Source: Nymphaea colorata (Eukaryota; Streptophyta; Magnoliopsida; Nymphaeales; Nymphaeaceae). Taken from it: DNA of 64,000 bases. This document shows positions 23,101 to 40,000 of this stretch, piece by piece (position 1 is the stretch's first letter; each line of letters opens with the position of its first letter). Both the position numbers and the translations under genes were made by a program. The notes below the pieces were generated by a model. The model made no database searches. It was given only the letters and a program-made list of their open reading frames with translations, and had not been told where the DNA came from. The DNA lies in NCBI RefSeq assembly GCF_008831285.2, contig NC_045142.1:23063300-23127299 (forward strand). The letters are read 5' to 3'.

Positions 23101-24599
23101 ATCTATTTCCCCATCATATTCTTTAGACACGTCTTGCCCCCATAACTGATTCATATTGTGGTTATGGTGGGTGGGTGTTAAACTCTTTTTGTGGTTAACT
23201 ATAATTCTGATAATTCAGGTGGATACTTAAGACGGATTACCTGACTGCTAGTAGTCAAGCTGGGAAGTTCCTGAATGAAGAACCCTTTGAATGGTACAAG
23301 ACTGGCCTCAGCGAGGATGGTGCTATTAACTTAGAATCTCCACGAAAATGGCGCTTATTAAGGCAGAGGACAGGGCATGGTGCATTTTATGGAATGAACA
23401 TCATCATATATGGAGAGTGCATCGCCCCATCCTTGGTATGTGTCTGCATCATCTCGCTGTAGTAATTTATTGTTGCAGCTTTGCTCATTCTGAAGTTTTG
23501 CTATTTTCGTCGATGTGATTGTGCCATCAGAAATTGGAAAGATGGAGACAACTGCCCTTCGTGCTTGCCACCATTTCATTGTAGTTCTAGAAGATTCTTC
23601 ATTTCAATGAATCAGTGGGAACACATTGTTGCTTCCTATCACATGTGGACGGACCCAAAAGAGTATCCCATCTCCTGAATTAGCTTTTGCAGTTTAAACT
23701 TTAAACCATGGAAACTTTCTTGGGAAGATAGTGTTGAGAGGAAAGTAAGATTAACGACTTCTGCTGGTATATAGTGTTGGGGTCTTGAACTTATAACGAG
23801 AGGAAAACTTGATATTTGTCCAATAGATTTACATACTCACCTTGCGACAGATGACATGAACTTTAGACCATTGATTTCCCATTTCCTTTTCACACTGGAT
23901 CAATACAGCCTCATAAACATGTATAGCAGCAGTGCCATGGTCTAGTATTTTTGAAACAAAAAGTGAAATGAATCTTCTACTTACAAAATGACTATGATAC
24001 TATGTGCTATAACTGATTTTTTAACCTATGTTCTGAAATGTTATTAGGACACATTGAAGCGTGTAGTGAAGGCCGGCGATGGGTCGATCCTGGCTACTTC
24101 CCCTCCCTATCACCGTTTTCTAAAGTCTCATGTGGATTTTGCCATTGTCAGTCCAGGCATGCCTCGAGTTGATGCATGGATCCAAGAATTCCTAGCCCAC
24201 AACGTCCCATGCGTTCTTGCTGATTACTTGGTGGAATTTGTCTGCAAACCTGGCTTTTCTCTCGACCGCCATGTCCTCTACAACACTTATGCTGCTGCCG
24301 AAAAATCACATGCAAACCATTTACAGAGGCTGGAGGTCATTGAGGTGCCAACACAGGAAGATGACATTGTCTGCTCAGTCTGCAAACTAAATGACAGAGC
24401 AGAAGTAATGCTCATCTGTGGGGATGATGCGGGCAAAGTAGGCTGTGGAGTTGCAATGCACATTGACTGCTGTGATCCTCCCCTTGATTCTGTTCCAGAA
24501 GATGACTGGTTTTGTTCAAAATGCTGCAGTTCTGTTAGCATGAAAGGCGCAAAAAACAGCTCTGTTTTGAAACGCAAATCATCTCTTCATGTAAAATGA
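12366..24599 (+). CDS. BRCT-domain and PHD-finger nuclear protein, 10 coding exons
   Basis: The coding exons are 12366-12473, 12574-12663, 12894-12998, 15302-15403, 17397-17481, 18284-18350, 18467-18511, 20058-22547, 23219-23435 and 24048-24599. All have GT donors and AG acceptors, phases agree throughout, and they give about 1286 residues. Residues 17-105 and 109-190 form an N-terminal BRCT pair (IFLGVRFVLCGFD; IHICLTGYQ, KVTHLICYKFEG, KLVNHRWLEDS). The 830-residue exon 8 product is a disordered, charged linker. A C-terminal BRCT pair starts near 970 (WFILSGHHLQRKEF, THLIVPD). A C4HC3 PHD finger follows, with C1212, C1215, C1227, C1236, H1241, C1244, C1259 and C1262. Such proteins read phosphopeptides and histone tails in DNA-damage signalling; I recall Arabidopsis At4g02110 as the likely counterpart. 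The linker has two near-duplicate STPNK...(S/T)TPDKG blocks. In-frame stop codons past the exon 8 donor confirm splicing. Confidence 0.93.
12999..15301 (+). other. Intron 3 of the BRCT-PHD gene
   Basis: This 2.3 kb AT-rich intron holds a TA microsatellite (14142-14190) and a purine-rich stretch near 14910-14990 (GAGAGAGGGAGAGAGGG). No nested gene is visible. Words such as GACACGG and TGGACAC recur between 14655 and 14720 but form no bounded element. Confidence 0.75.
14142..14190. repeat. (TA)n microsatellite
   Basis: This is about 24 uninterrupted TA dinucleotides inside intron 3 of the BRCT-PHD gene, followed by AAATAAATA. Confidence 0.98.
15404..17396 (+). other. Intron 4 of the BRCT-PHD gene
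   Basis: The donor is GTATGC after ATG 15401 and the acceptor TTCTAG ends at 17396. The sequence is T-rich with short frames only; no other feature is recognised. Confidence 0.8.
17482..18283 (+). other. Intron 5 of the BRCT-PHD gene
   Basis: The donor GTAAAT follows the codons for YKFE, and the acceptor GTGACAG precedes GEKYVLAKK. The sequence is T-rich; nothing else is seen. Confidence 0.8.
18512..20057 (+). other. Intron 7 of the BRCT-PHD gene
   Basis: The donor is GTAATG and the acceptor CCCTGCAG. The AT-rich interior at 18900-19320 is A-rich. Short frames opposite to the gene at 18558-18900 are not convincing. No bounded transposon is recognised. Confidence 0.75.
22548..23218 (+). other. 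Intron 8 of the BRCT-PHD gene
   Basis: The frame of exon 8 stays open for another 80 codons past the GTACCT donor at 22548, but that tail (FIFSLRICKKIIICFDAFEF) is not BRCT-like. Splicing to 23219 restores the conserved WILKTDYL segment. Confidence 0.85.
23436..24047 (+). other. Intron 9 of the BRCT-PHD gene
   Basis: The donor is GTATGT after IAPSL and the acceptor TTATTAG precedes DTLKRVVKAG. Nothing else is recognised inside. Confidence 0.85.
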
Positions 24600-24917
24600 T
24601 GCCTTTGTGACGCTGCTTGTATCAACCATGTATCTTCCATGGAAGATTCAATATGGAAAAATAAGGGGTAAGTTGCTCATGTTCTCTAGGAGAGTATGAC
24701 AAAGGAGATGGGAACTTTTAGGGAAGAAACGCCCTTTACACGTCTTAAGTGTATATTTTTTGGCACCTTTTCAATCTTGTAATCTTATTCATGCCCAATA
24801 GTGTTTTCTAGATATTCTGGTGAAAGCCGTTTCATCATCTCGCCGAGAGTCCCTGTTTAGATCACAAAGTCGTATTCACACATTTTAGCTTTAGGCTTTG
24901 TTGCTATTACTCTCTTT
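24600..24917 (+). other. 3' flank / probable 3' UTR of the BRCT-PHD gene
   Basis: This is non-coding sequence after the TGA, with an AT-rich stretch around 24650-24800 (CAATCTTGTAATCTTATTCATG) suitable for polyadenylation. No other content is seen. Confidence 0.5.
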
Positions 24918-24977
24918 GTATATGTATATATATATTATATATATATATATATATTATATATATATATATATATATAC

Positions 24978-25017
<40 letters not shown>
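24918..25017. repeat. (TA)n followed by (GA)n compound microsatellite
   Basis: An interrupted TA run to about 24981 is followed by an uninterrupted GA run (24982-25017). Unlike the locus at 31261 there is no CT arm on the left. Confidence 0.97.
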
Positions 25018-25022
<5 letters not shown>

Positions 25023-25861
25023 GTGGTGTGTATACTTGTGTATGTATATATGTATGGCGAATGTGTATATACGCATGTGTACATACAACCCTGTGATTCA
25101 GAAATAAACGGTTGGGAGATCTATAGTTCTCAAGTTTATAGTTTTTTTAAACTTCAGCGTTGGTTTATAGGTTGACCGTGCCGAAGAATTTATAGCAGAT
25201 TGGGAGAAAAATGGAACCGTTAGTGAAAGATTACAACATATCTACACGCGTATAAAGTCATCATATGAGTCCTCATTACAGTATCCCTGAGACAGCCCGT
25301 CCCAGACGTGCTCTCAGGAGGGAAGCTGTATCAGACGCTCTCCCTTCAGCCATTGCAACCGAAGCTGTGGGGCTGGCCTCAGTGTTGCTTTGGATAAGAC
25401 TGGTTTAGCAGAAGCGGTGTTGAGATTGGAGGTTTTAAAGGCGCCTTTTGACACATCCTGACTACGCAGTCAGGATTTACTTGACACTCCATTAAAGCCT
25501 CTTGTTTGATCATCTTTTGGATTATTTGTCAATCGTATGAGTTTATAGGATAGGAAAATTATGTGCATCGATTTTGATTTAACACTTCATTCATAAGGTT
25601 TTACATGTGCAATTACATTTCCAAAAGAATTGTGGACAGCCAGCACTTCGAATTTTCCTTTTTCAAAGACCGACTTCCTGTGAACAATTAACTAAGTTGG
25701 TTGAATGATTCATAATCTTTAAACACGATCTTTATATTCACTTAGTCAACATGTTTGATAGACTCTGTAAACTTATGCCTTATGTTAGTAAAACATAAGC
25801 GCATACTTGGATTAGTGGGCAAAGTACCGTCTCAAAATTTGTTGAGACACTTTGCCTTAGG
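25018..25861. other. Intergenic, no gene seen
   Basis: No coding exon or bounded element is recognised. A GC-richer patch at 25290-25500 has no protein-like frame. Confidence 0.5.
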
Positions 25862-26321
25862 TAAGGCTGCACAAGAGTTGAGCATGGCTCGATTCAAAAA
25901 ACACGAGCTCGAACTCTGCTGACTCCATAAAACGGGCTTAAGTTCGACTCAAAGAGACGGTGTCTAGCTCGACTCAACTCTCTTAACTTGTTTCTGTAAA
26001 ATTGACCTGTCTTGTTTAACTTGTTAACTCATTTCTTTTAACTTATTCAACTTTGAACGACTATCTAACAGAAAATCCAAAGAAAGAATGCATATATTCT
26101 ACATCCAGAAAACCCTTAAAGAAAAACTTAGCGATGGAACATTTCTTTTTGTTCATGACACATTTATGACACATTTATGTAGCCGAGCCAAGCTGAATTC
26201 AAACAAGTTGAGTTCTTATAACTCGAACTTACTCATTCAACATCTCAAACATAAACTTATACTCGTTTAAATGAGTCAAGTTTTTACAGGCGAGTTTGAT
26301 CTTATTCGTTGCACCATCCTA
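25862..26321. mobile_element. Nonautonomous element of the TAGGGCTGCACA family, diverged
   Basis: The left end TAAGGCTGCACAAGAG and the inverted right end TAGGATGGTGCAACGA resemble each other and the termini at 58544 and 61579. The interior has the family's ACTCGA / GAGCTCGA words and T.AACTTGTT repeats. The flanking octamers do not match convincingly, so the boundaries are approximate. Confidence 0.5.
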
Positions 26322-29300
26322 GTCAGGAGTACAAGACACCAAACAAGCACAAGCATACCCAGTCTTGTTTATCTCAAAAGTATTAGAGTGACAACGTGTC
26401 TGCACTCCATTCCACGACTGAGAGTATGCGGCAGGATGTCTCATTGATCTGCCTTCTTCTACTAATCAAACACAGCCCAAGGAACGGATGCTGACATGGT
26501 GACTGATGTTAAGATCTTAAAATGTTCAAAAACGCTGGCAAACCGTCTTAATATAAAAAGTGATCCAACTTATACGCCAGTTGGTAATAGGTTGAAGTGT
26601 GTGTTCTTGAGAGAGAGAGAGATGTCCACTTTGTATCTACTCTTTCTCCACTTTTCTTATTCTGTTTTATTGAAAGAGAGAGAGAGACATGAAAAGAAAC
26701 GTTCAGACGGAATCTGAACGGAGAGGAGATTTTGAGTGGCACATCCAAACAAGACCAAAATAATGTTACTTGCTTCATAATTAGTCTTAATTTCTGAACA
26801 CAAACTGAGAATACAGATAACTTGGCTATGGCTTTGGTTCCTTTACGTATATATCTGACTCATCCTTATCCAGCACAATTTGCACTTCTCATTTGTAACC
26901 TGAAGGCTCCCCAAGGGCCCCAAAATCATGTTTGATTTCTTGTTCTCGGAATGCCAAGTACAGGATGCCGTGTTCCAGGAATGCGAATAGCAAATGCGGC
27001 CCCCGAGCTGGTGAGGACGCGGCTCACGTGCTTCGTGGACAGTGAAACAAACACCCTCAAAAGAGATTGAAATATTGCTTAAAGTTGGATGATTTTATCC
27101 ATTTTATGAATGCCAAATTTTGTTATACACTTATGATAATTATGAATCATTTCTGAGTCCATGTATAGATAAAAGGAGATCTATTTAATGAAACATAACT
27201 AACAAAACCATCAATCTTTTGCTCCGAGAAGAGTAGCATTGCTGGTTGGCCTGAGTAGCATGATGACCGCACGTCCTTAGTTTGATTCTGCAAAAGGTCC
27301 GCTTGAGTGGCATGTTGATGGCATGTCTTCAGTTTGATTTCAGTGTCTGCTGCTCATTTAAACTACAAACAGTGACATGTGCAATACTCAAGTTGAAAGA
27401 TTTACCGTATGACTACCCAAGTCCAAACAACTAGCAGTGGGATGCCTCCTACTGCCTTCATCTGCTTTGCCAAAGGCACAAAGACATGAGCTTCTTAATT
27501 GCTCTTCTACTTGCTAAAGCCCTTCAAAGTGAAGTGTATCCCCAGCAAGAGGCTACAATGAGATCTAAAACCAATGGCTTGTCCGTCATCAGCAAGAGCT
27601 TCTCAAAAAGTTATATTGATCTTCCTCCTCAGTGTTGTAAATCTCGATTTTTCATCTTGTATGAAAACCTTGAAAAATAAATATTAACTTTAAATATTCA
27701 AATTCAAACTCGTTTAAACTGAAATTGACTTTTTGTCAAAAACAACCTCAAGCTTTGACCAAAGAACAAAAATATGCTTAAATTTCTTTTTTTTTCCCCC
27801 CCTTCTAGCCGTTTGGTTTTATGTAAGTTAGGTTGTTAAATGAAAGAAATGAAAAAATCAAGCGTGTTTTTAGTAATCCAATAAAATTTGAATGTGTTCT
27901 TGAAAATTTCAATTTTAATGTTTATTAATATATCATCCAAGAGGCAGTTGTGACCGATTCAGTCCCATACTGTGTCCAATTATTTAAGGGTTCGGTATTG
28001 ACCCTTGACAACTTGCTGATATCAATAAGATAGTCTGTCTACTCTCTTTCTTCTGTCTCCTGCACAACAGCACAAGACAAGTCCCAGGGCAAGTCGCCCC
28101 TCATGAAATTTTAACTTTTTCATTATTGATATTAAAGATCGCATTCTGCGTGCGTTCCTCTTAAAAATTTTAGTAAATCAACAAGGAACTCTGCCAACAT
28201 TTTGCCAAAGATATAGGGTAGGGTATGTTTGATAGCCTCGGATCCCATATAAGGCCGATATAAAATCTGCAGTTTGTTGGATCCATTGATTAAACAAAAT
28301 AGTAGATTTCCTAACTGGAAATTTTAGATCCACTTAAAGGGATAAAAATCTCAGATAGAAGGCTCCCACTTTGGATATGAAATCTGCGGTAAACAAACGC
28401 ACCACAATGCTGACCCTTTGACTATCCATCTACGTGACATGGGTGCGGATACGACATTACGGGTTCGGACATGGTAATTTGAAAACTGTAGGCGTGCGGG
28501 TATGCAAATTTTATATTTTCAAAAATGATAAAATGAAAAAAAAGTATTAATAGCCTTGTGATCTACAAAAAAATCTCAAAATTAAAGAAAAATGAGAGGA
28601 AAATATAGAATCTTATTGAAAGGGAAATATAAAAGAAGGGAAAACAAAAAATTAGAGAAAAAAATAAGTTTGAAAATATAATTTTAAAAGTTTAAAAATG
28701 CAGCCGTACCCCAGCCGGTGTCACTGTACCCACATACCGACACCGGTACTTGGGCAAAACTTGAGTACCCGTGTCACACAGCTATTAGTTAATGGATCAT
28801 GCCGGTTACAAGCCGAACAACAAGCGAATTGATATCTGCTTCATTTTTAGATTTGTCAAATTTAAGATCCGAGGCTATCAAATACATCTAGTACTTGTTC
28901 TTTTCATCGTATTGAGGAGGAAATCGGCGTACCCATATCCGGTAGCCGAGCCGTTTACATTCTTACAACTGGCACTACAGTGTGTAGATATGACCCTGTT
29001 GCTCTGCATTTACATTCTTACATCTGTCCTTCGCATTACTTGAAAAGGTGAGTAACATTGTTTGTTCAGTTGCAGAAAGACATTGGAACACTTGCAGGGC
29101 CTCTGCAAATTCATTGCATCTTATCACCTTCTTTTTGGTCCCAAACAGTGTGTTCTATAACGGTTCTCACATGGGAAGCCAGACCAACTGGGCCCAAGAA
29201 ACTCTGCAAGTTGCTAAGAGCAATGGAGACATGATCTGAAAGAAATTTTGGTACTTTTTATCGCCTGTTTGGGAAGGTCACACTCGCTCAATTTCCCAAA

Positions 29301-29539
29301 AATGGCCGAAGTTGGAGCTTTTCCTTTTCCTTTGAAGCTGTGTGCTGTCATTTTGACATCATGTGAACATTTATTGTTTTTTCTTTATGTGTCATGCAAC
29401 ACAATTATCATAACAAGAATGAGGGAAACATGAAAGGAAAATAAGTATGTCAACCAATATCTCACAAAAAAAAGCCTCATGAGGCATAACATAACTGTTA
29501 GGACTAATGGCACATTGCTGCTTTGTTTAATTCAACATC
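26322..29539. other. Intergenic, repeat-derived, no gene seen
   Basis: The short frames at 26496, 27486, 28792 and 29048 have no domain, splice context or compositional support. GA-rich runs lie near 26610 and 26680. A possible inverted-ended element at 28435-28777 is listed separately. Confidence 0.5.
28435..28777. repeat. Possible inverted-ended element (GTGACAYGGGT ends)
   Basis: The left GTGACATGGGTGC and the inverted right GTGACACGGGTAC match at 11 of 13 positions. The interior is AT-rich with no coding potential. No target duplication is visible, so this could be a MITE remnant or a chance pairing. Confidence 0.4.
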
Positions 29540-29547
29540 CTTTCGAG

Positions 29548-29743
29548 AAGGGGTAGAGCTAGAAATTTTTTATGAGGGGAGTCGAATTAAAGTTTTTAAA
29601 TTTTGACATGTATCGAAATATCATTTTTCAAATTTTTTATATAGGACAAGCAAAATTTTAAAAGATTTACATATAATATATATATTTTTTAAAGTTTTTG
29701 AGGTGGGGCTAGGCCCATGCGGCCACTCCTTCCCTCCACCCTG
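29548..29743. mobile_element. Diverged hAT-type MITE
   Basis: The left end AAGGGGTAGAGC and the inverted right end CAGGGTGGAGG are decayed versions of the CAGGGGCGGAG terminus. Flanking octamers CTTTCGAG and CTTCCGGG match at 6 of 8. The length is about 196 bp with an AT-rich interior, like the better copies at 7114 and 59468. Confidence 0.55.
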
Positions 29744-31260
29744 CTTCCGGGCAGTTTGACATAGTAACACACTGTTCTTATTCCATGCATTTGCCAAAAA
29801 AAAAGTAGTAGATTCATGGAATTTCGTAAATACGATCATTTTTTTTGCGGCAGATTTATGAGACAGTAACAGTGTGCTATTACCAACGAACCGGTTTGCC
29901 ATATTAATATTCAACAGGACATGGCCCTGCCAAGAGTAAGAAGATTGCTGCCTTGGATAGAACCTGCCCGGGACAAGCCTGAGCTCAATCATAGCCGGAC
30001 CGGGAGGGAGCTGAGTCAGATCCAAACTATTCTCAGGCAAGTCGGGCCCTTGTCCGGCCGGCCAGCCTTGTCTACAGTCTAAGATCACATAGAATTATGA
30101 AAAAAACAAGGTCAGGTCAATTATTGGTAGTTGACAGGAGGTTACAGATTTTCACATTACAATAAATATTTGAGTATGCCAACCTAGGGGCGGAGCCGAA
30201 CGGAGGTCAGAAGGTTTCAAAAATTTCAAAAATTTGCAGTTTTTTTTTTTTGGAAAAATCCTTTAAATTTTATGAAAATCATGATCAGCTCCCCTTCCAT
30301 TTTATTAAAAACTAAAATTTTTAAAAAATTATTGATATATCCCTTCCTGAATACCACATGCAAATCTTGAGGGCAAGCCCATATATCCTCTTGCACATGA
30401 AATTTTTTGACCTCAATGAATGCCGGTCTTCAGGAAGCTGGACTTGTTAGAGATGGAAGCAAAGATGAAAGGATATCTCTCAACAGATGAACATTATAGC
30501 AACATAAAAAGTGTATCTGAAAGATGAAGTGAAGCATCATGCTAATGAATAATTTCATGAGTAGGAATCAGGTCTTCATTTGGGAGTGAGATCGATCATT
30601 CATATCTTAGTTCCGGTTGAGTTTGATTGCACCAAGTTGTTTCAATTCCAAGAGATGTTTGGAGCATTTTAAGACATTACAAAAGAATGAACATGTAAGA
30701 ATATTTCCCTGTACCAAGCGCTTTATCTTTAATTATTTGAATAGAGAGGATTCTCTCTCTCTCTCTCTCTCACCCCACTCTTTCTTTCTGTCTGTCTTAT
30801 ATGTACATGGTTTTGAATAAAGAGCTTTCTCTCTCTTAGAAACCCAAAAGCAGACAAAAACAACCTTTTGTCCTTAGAGCTGCCATTGCAAATAAACAAG
30901 TGTTGTATGACAACTTGAACTTGGGTAGCAAGGTAAAGCATTTAGCACTAGAAGGAAAATTAATTAACAAAAAAAAAAGAGAAAAAAAGAGAAATCATTA
31001 GTTGCAGCTAACCTAAATTTCGATCTGGGTATCCATGAAACACGTTGAACCAGTGAAACAATTAATAAAATTTGCAAATTTCTAAACAATAAACTTAATT
31101 TGCAATCTTATTTCTATTTTCTCTTGAATGACCAATAGGCTTTTTTATTAATTTTTCAGCCATTATCATTCTCCAGCTGCCCTCCTCGATTTTTGGCAAA
31201 CTAGATCCAAGTACACTTGATGATTACGGAAACTACCCTCCCAATCATAAACCAAGTATA
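29744..31260. other. Intergenic, no gene seen
   Basis: A CTAGGGGCGGAGCC motif near 30184 looks like one end of another hAT-type MITE, but I could not find its partner. A GC-richer patch at 29960-30080 lacks a recognisable coding frame. A TC run lies near 30751-30770. Confidence 0.45.
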
Positions 31261-36750
<5,490 letters not shown>

Positions 36751-36905
36751 GAGGTCATCGGTTCGAGCCCTGAACCAGCCAGTCCAGCCACTTTTTCTCT
36801 CTTTCCGGCATCCCGGAGTCCGGCGCCGGCATGATCATGGCACCTTTTTTGCTCCCATTTTGAGAAAAGAAGATATGCAGTTTACTCATCATGGTCCCAG
36901 GCAGT

Positions 36906-37048
36906 TAGGGGTGAACACAAGCTAAGTGGAGCCAACTCGATTATTTAAACGAGTCGACTCATGAGCTCGAGCTTGACTTGTTAAGCAAATGACTCGATTC
37001 GAACTCGTTCATGAGCCGAACTTTAACGAGTCGCGCTATTCACCCCTA
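36906..37048. mobile_element. 143-bp MITE, TAGGGGTGAAYA ends, 8-bp TSD
   Basis: The left end is TAGGGGTGAACA and the right end, inverted, TAGGGGTGAATA. The flanking octamers CAGGCAGT (36898-36905) and CGGGCAGT (37049-37056) match at 7 of 8. The interior is made of ACTCGA/GAGCTCGA words. The 8-bp duplication points to the hAT superfamily. Confidence 0.8.
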
Positions 37049-40000
37049 CGGGCAGTCTAAGTAGATAGTCACTAACCTTAGATCAAATGAATATTTAAGG
37101 AGATCAAATGAAGAGATTTACGACAATGTTATAATATTGATTTCCCACTCGTATCGGAAACCTTAGAAAATGACGCTGATTATCAGCTATATGTGTCGGT
37201 TCTTTGGGCTGTACCGGCGATGTTTTTATATTAATATATCGGCCGATTCCCGCCGATTTCAAACAAAAAAATGGATTATGTTGCCGAGTGGATCGGAAGC
37301 AAAGGATGAAGAGAAGAAGATGAGGGGAGTTGACACTGACAAAGAGTTGAAAGCGAACACCTCACAGCTTGAGAAAACGTGGAAATTCCTTATCTTTCTC
37401 CATAAGAAAAGATTGGTGGCGTGAATTAAGAAGGAAATAAATGCCCTAATAAATGGGGGATGAGAAGAAGTATGGAGGAAGGAAAATAAATTATTCAGAC
37501 AAAGCAACGCCTTTTATCCTGTGCAAGACTCCCAGCATTAACTCCTTACTCAAATTGGGGAGTTGGGTTTTCAACAAAATCTTAAAAAAGGTTATGGGTG
37601 TTTTTGAAAAACAAAAATTGCTGAAATTTGCACATAAATCTGCGCCATCGGGTGTCAAATTTAACGCAGATTTTAATGTCCTTTAAGAAACGCAGATACC
37701 GATGCGTTATTGAAGATATCAACTCATGTCCCAAAAAGAAAAGAAAAAAAAAAAACACCCTAGATAAGAATCCAAGAGCAATTTCTAGTTTGAGTTTAAA
37801 AAATGACATGTTCTTGCCAAGGTTGTAGTAGATGACAAACTGGATTCATATTATTTTATTTAGACTTACCAATTATTGTCATCAATAGCAATAACTTGTT
37901 CTTCTCCCTCAAGATCATCATCATTGTCCTTCCATACTGTCAATATTAGACATGATCACAATCATCCTCATTTTTTAGATCCTCTTACTTACTGTTTTTT
38001 TTTTTCATGAGCTGTGAAGATGCTCTCTTCCATATCCATTGTTGACTGCCAATATTGATATTACCATGATCATGCACACTATGACAATCCAGATTGACTT
38101 GGAAGGTATTATAATACATTTAACGGGTACTTAACTTAATAATCTAAGCTGCAAAATTCGATACAAAAATTAAAAATCTTAACCACCCATTAGCTGGAAA
38201 ATAATGTTTATAAAGATGTCTGCGAAGGTTTAGATTCAGTCTTGAATTGGAAAATTCACACTTGGATACGGTATAGACTTTTCTTCATTAGCACTACAAT
38301 TCAAATTCAAATCCACATATGTAGATATCTATAAATCTGATATGATATGATAAATGGTAGACTCAATTCGAATATGATCCATTTGACATCCTTACACTCA
38401 CGGCAGGTTGAACTATTCTAGACATTTGTAAAAGATGTTCTTTCAAACATGAGAATAAGTGTCTTGATCAGTATTACTAAAAGTGATGAAGATGGTCTAT
38501 TCATATCTCGAATCGGGTCCTTTTCAATTGGATATAGATCCCCCAGTCAACTATCAAGGAAAACTGATGGCATTCTCTCGTGTTTTGATAAAAATATATG
38601 TGGTTAGCGATTTTTTTTCGAATAATTTGCACTTTTTTGTAATTTCACTAAACAACAAGCACCCTTTTGTAAAATTTCGAAAGGCCAAGCAAGCTCATAT
38701 TGCAACCTAGTCATTTTTAAAAAGTTGGAAGCATATGAGCTCAGAAGTCCACAAACAGCAGATGCCTGCAGCAGAGAGCACAGAAAAGAGCAGAGAGCCA
38801 CAGAAGAGAAGCGATGAGGATGAATCTACGTAGTATCTTTTTGGCTCACTTGCTCTCTATCTCACACACACATGTCCACTCATGCACGCACGCACATACA
38901 GAGCACTCGACTCCCTAAGAGACATACACAGTTTCCCTCATAAATTCACCACAGTACACATGCATCCACCTCTTCTTCTTCCTCCCTGTGTTGCCTCTTT
39001 TTGTGATCAGATTTTTTGGGGAGTCGAGTTTCAGGGCCATGATGATGGCGTGAGTCTGGAATTCTAATCCACTGTGCCCATGTGGGTTACGCCACGGTCT
39101 GGTCCAAACTGGCTGGGCTCGCTTTTGAGCCTCAAAGGTGAGAACCCTGACGCTGTGAAAGAGAGAAAACTAAGCCCCAGCTCATTTAGCAGAGTCACGA
39201 GCAGGGCAACCAGCTTTTGGTAACGGGAATTTAAAGCACCTGCTGCCACAATCATTTTTTTTCTCCTCCTGCCGTTTTTCTTTGTTTATTTATTTATTTC
39301 TCTGAAGTTGGTGGTGAACCGAATGATTCAAAAGAAGCAAAAAAAGTGTGAGGAGTTGTGAAAATAATAATTATGATCGCCTGTGAGATGTCGCCAAAGT
39401 CGCTGCATCGACTCGATGGGCCGTCCTTTTGTTGCTTGGGCCCATACTTGGCTCATTTTTCCTCTGTTTATAAGCGCTCGCCGTAGGTGATAAGTACACA
39501 AGCTGGAGTTGAAGCTTTTCACTTATGCACATGGACACTAGCCAAAAGGACATTGGGAATGGAATGGCTCATTCTTTTATGGATCTTCTCCATTAAATGT
39601 AGTGTATAAGACAGAAAAATTAGCAAAATTAGACTTCCTGTCCTTGTAATATGGTTCTTTTACATAAGCACGGTCCTTGACTCCTTGTTACTGCTGTGAA
39701 GAGAAAGAGGCAATGCATCAAGTTCATGAACTTGTAAGTGAATTAGAGACACCCACATGAAGTTGTTCAAGAGTAATTTTATGGGGTTCTTCAATACTGT
39801 AATATACAAGACAGTAAAATGGTAAAATTGGAGAGTTGGTCTTTATGATATGGCATTTTTACTGAAGGTGAGGTCCTTGTTCTCTGCTGTAAAAAGGAGA
39901 AAAAGAGAAAAGGAGGTGTACCAAGTTCGTGGAAGTAATCATATGCAGATCGATGCCGGATGTTATCCAGAAAAAGCCCAAATGAAGTTCTTGGAAAGTA

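Noticed and set aside
38750-38870. Possible miR156-like hairpin (GCTCACTTGCTCTCT near 38842)
   Set aside because: It does not match the mature miR156 sequence, and no convincing complementary arm was found.
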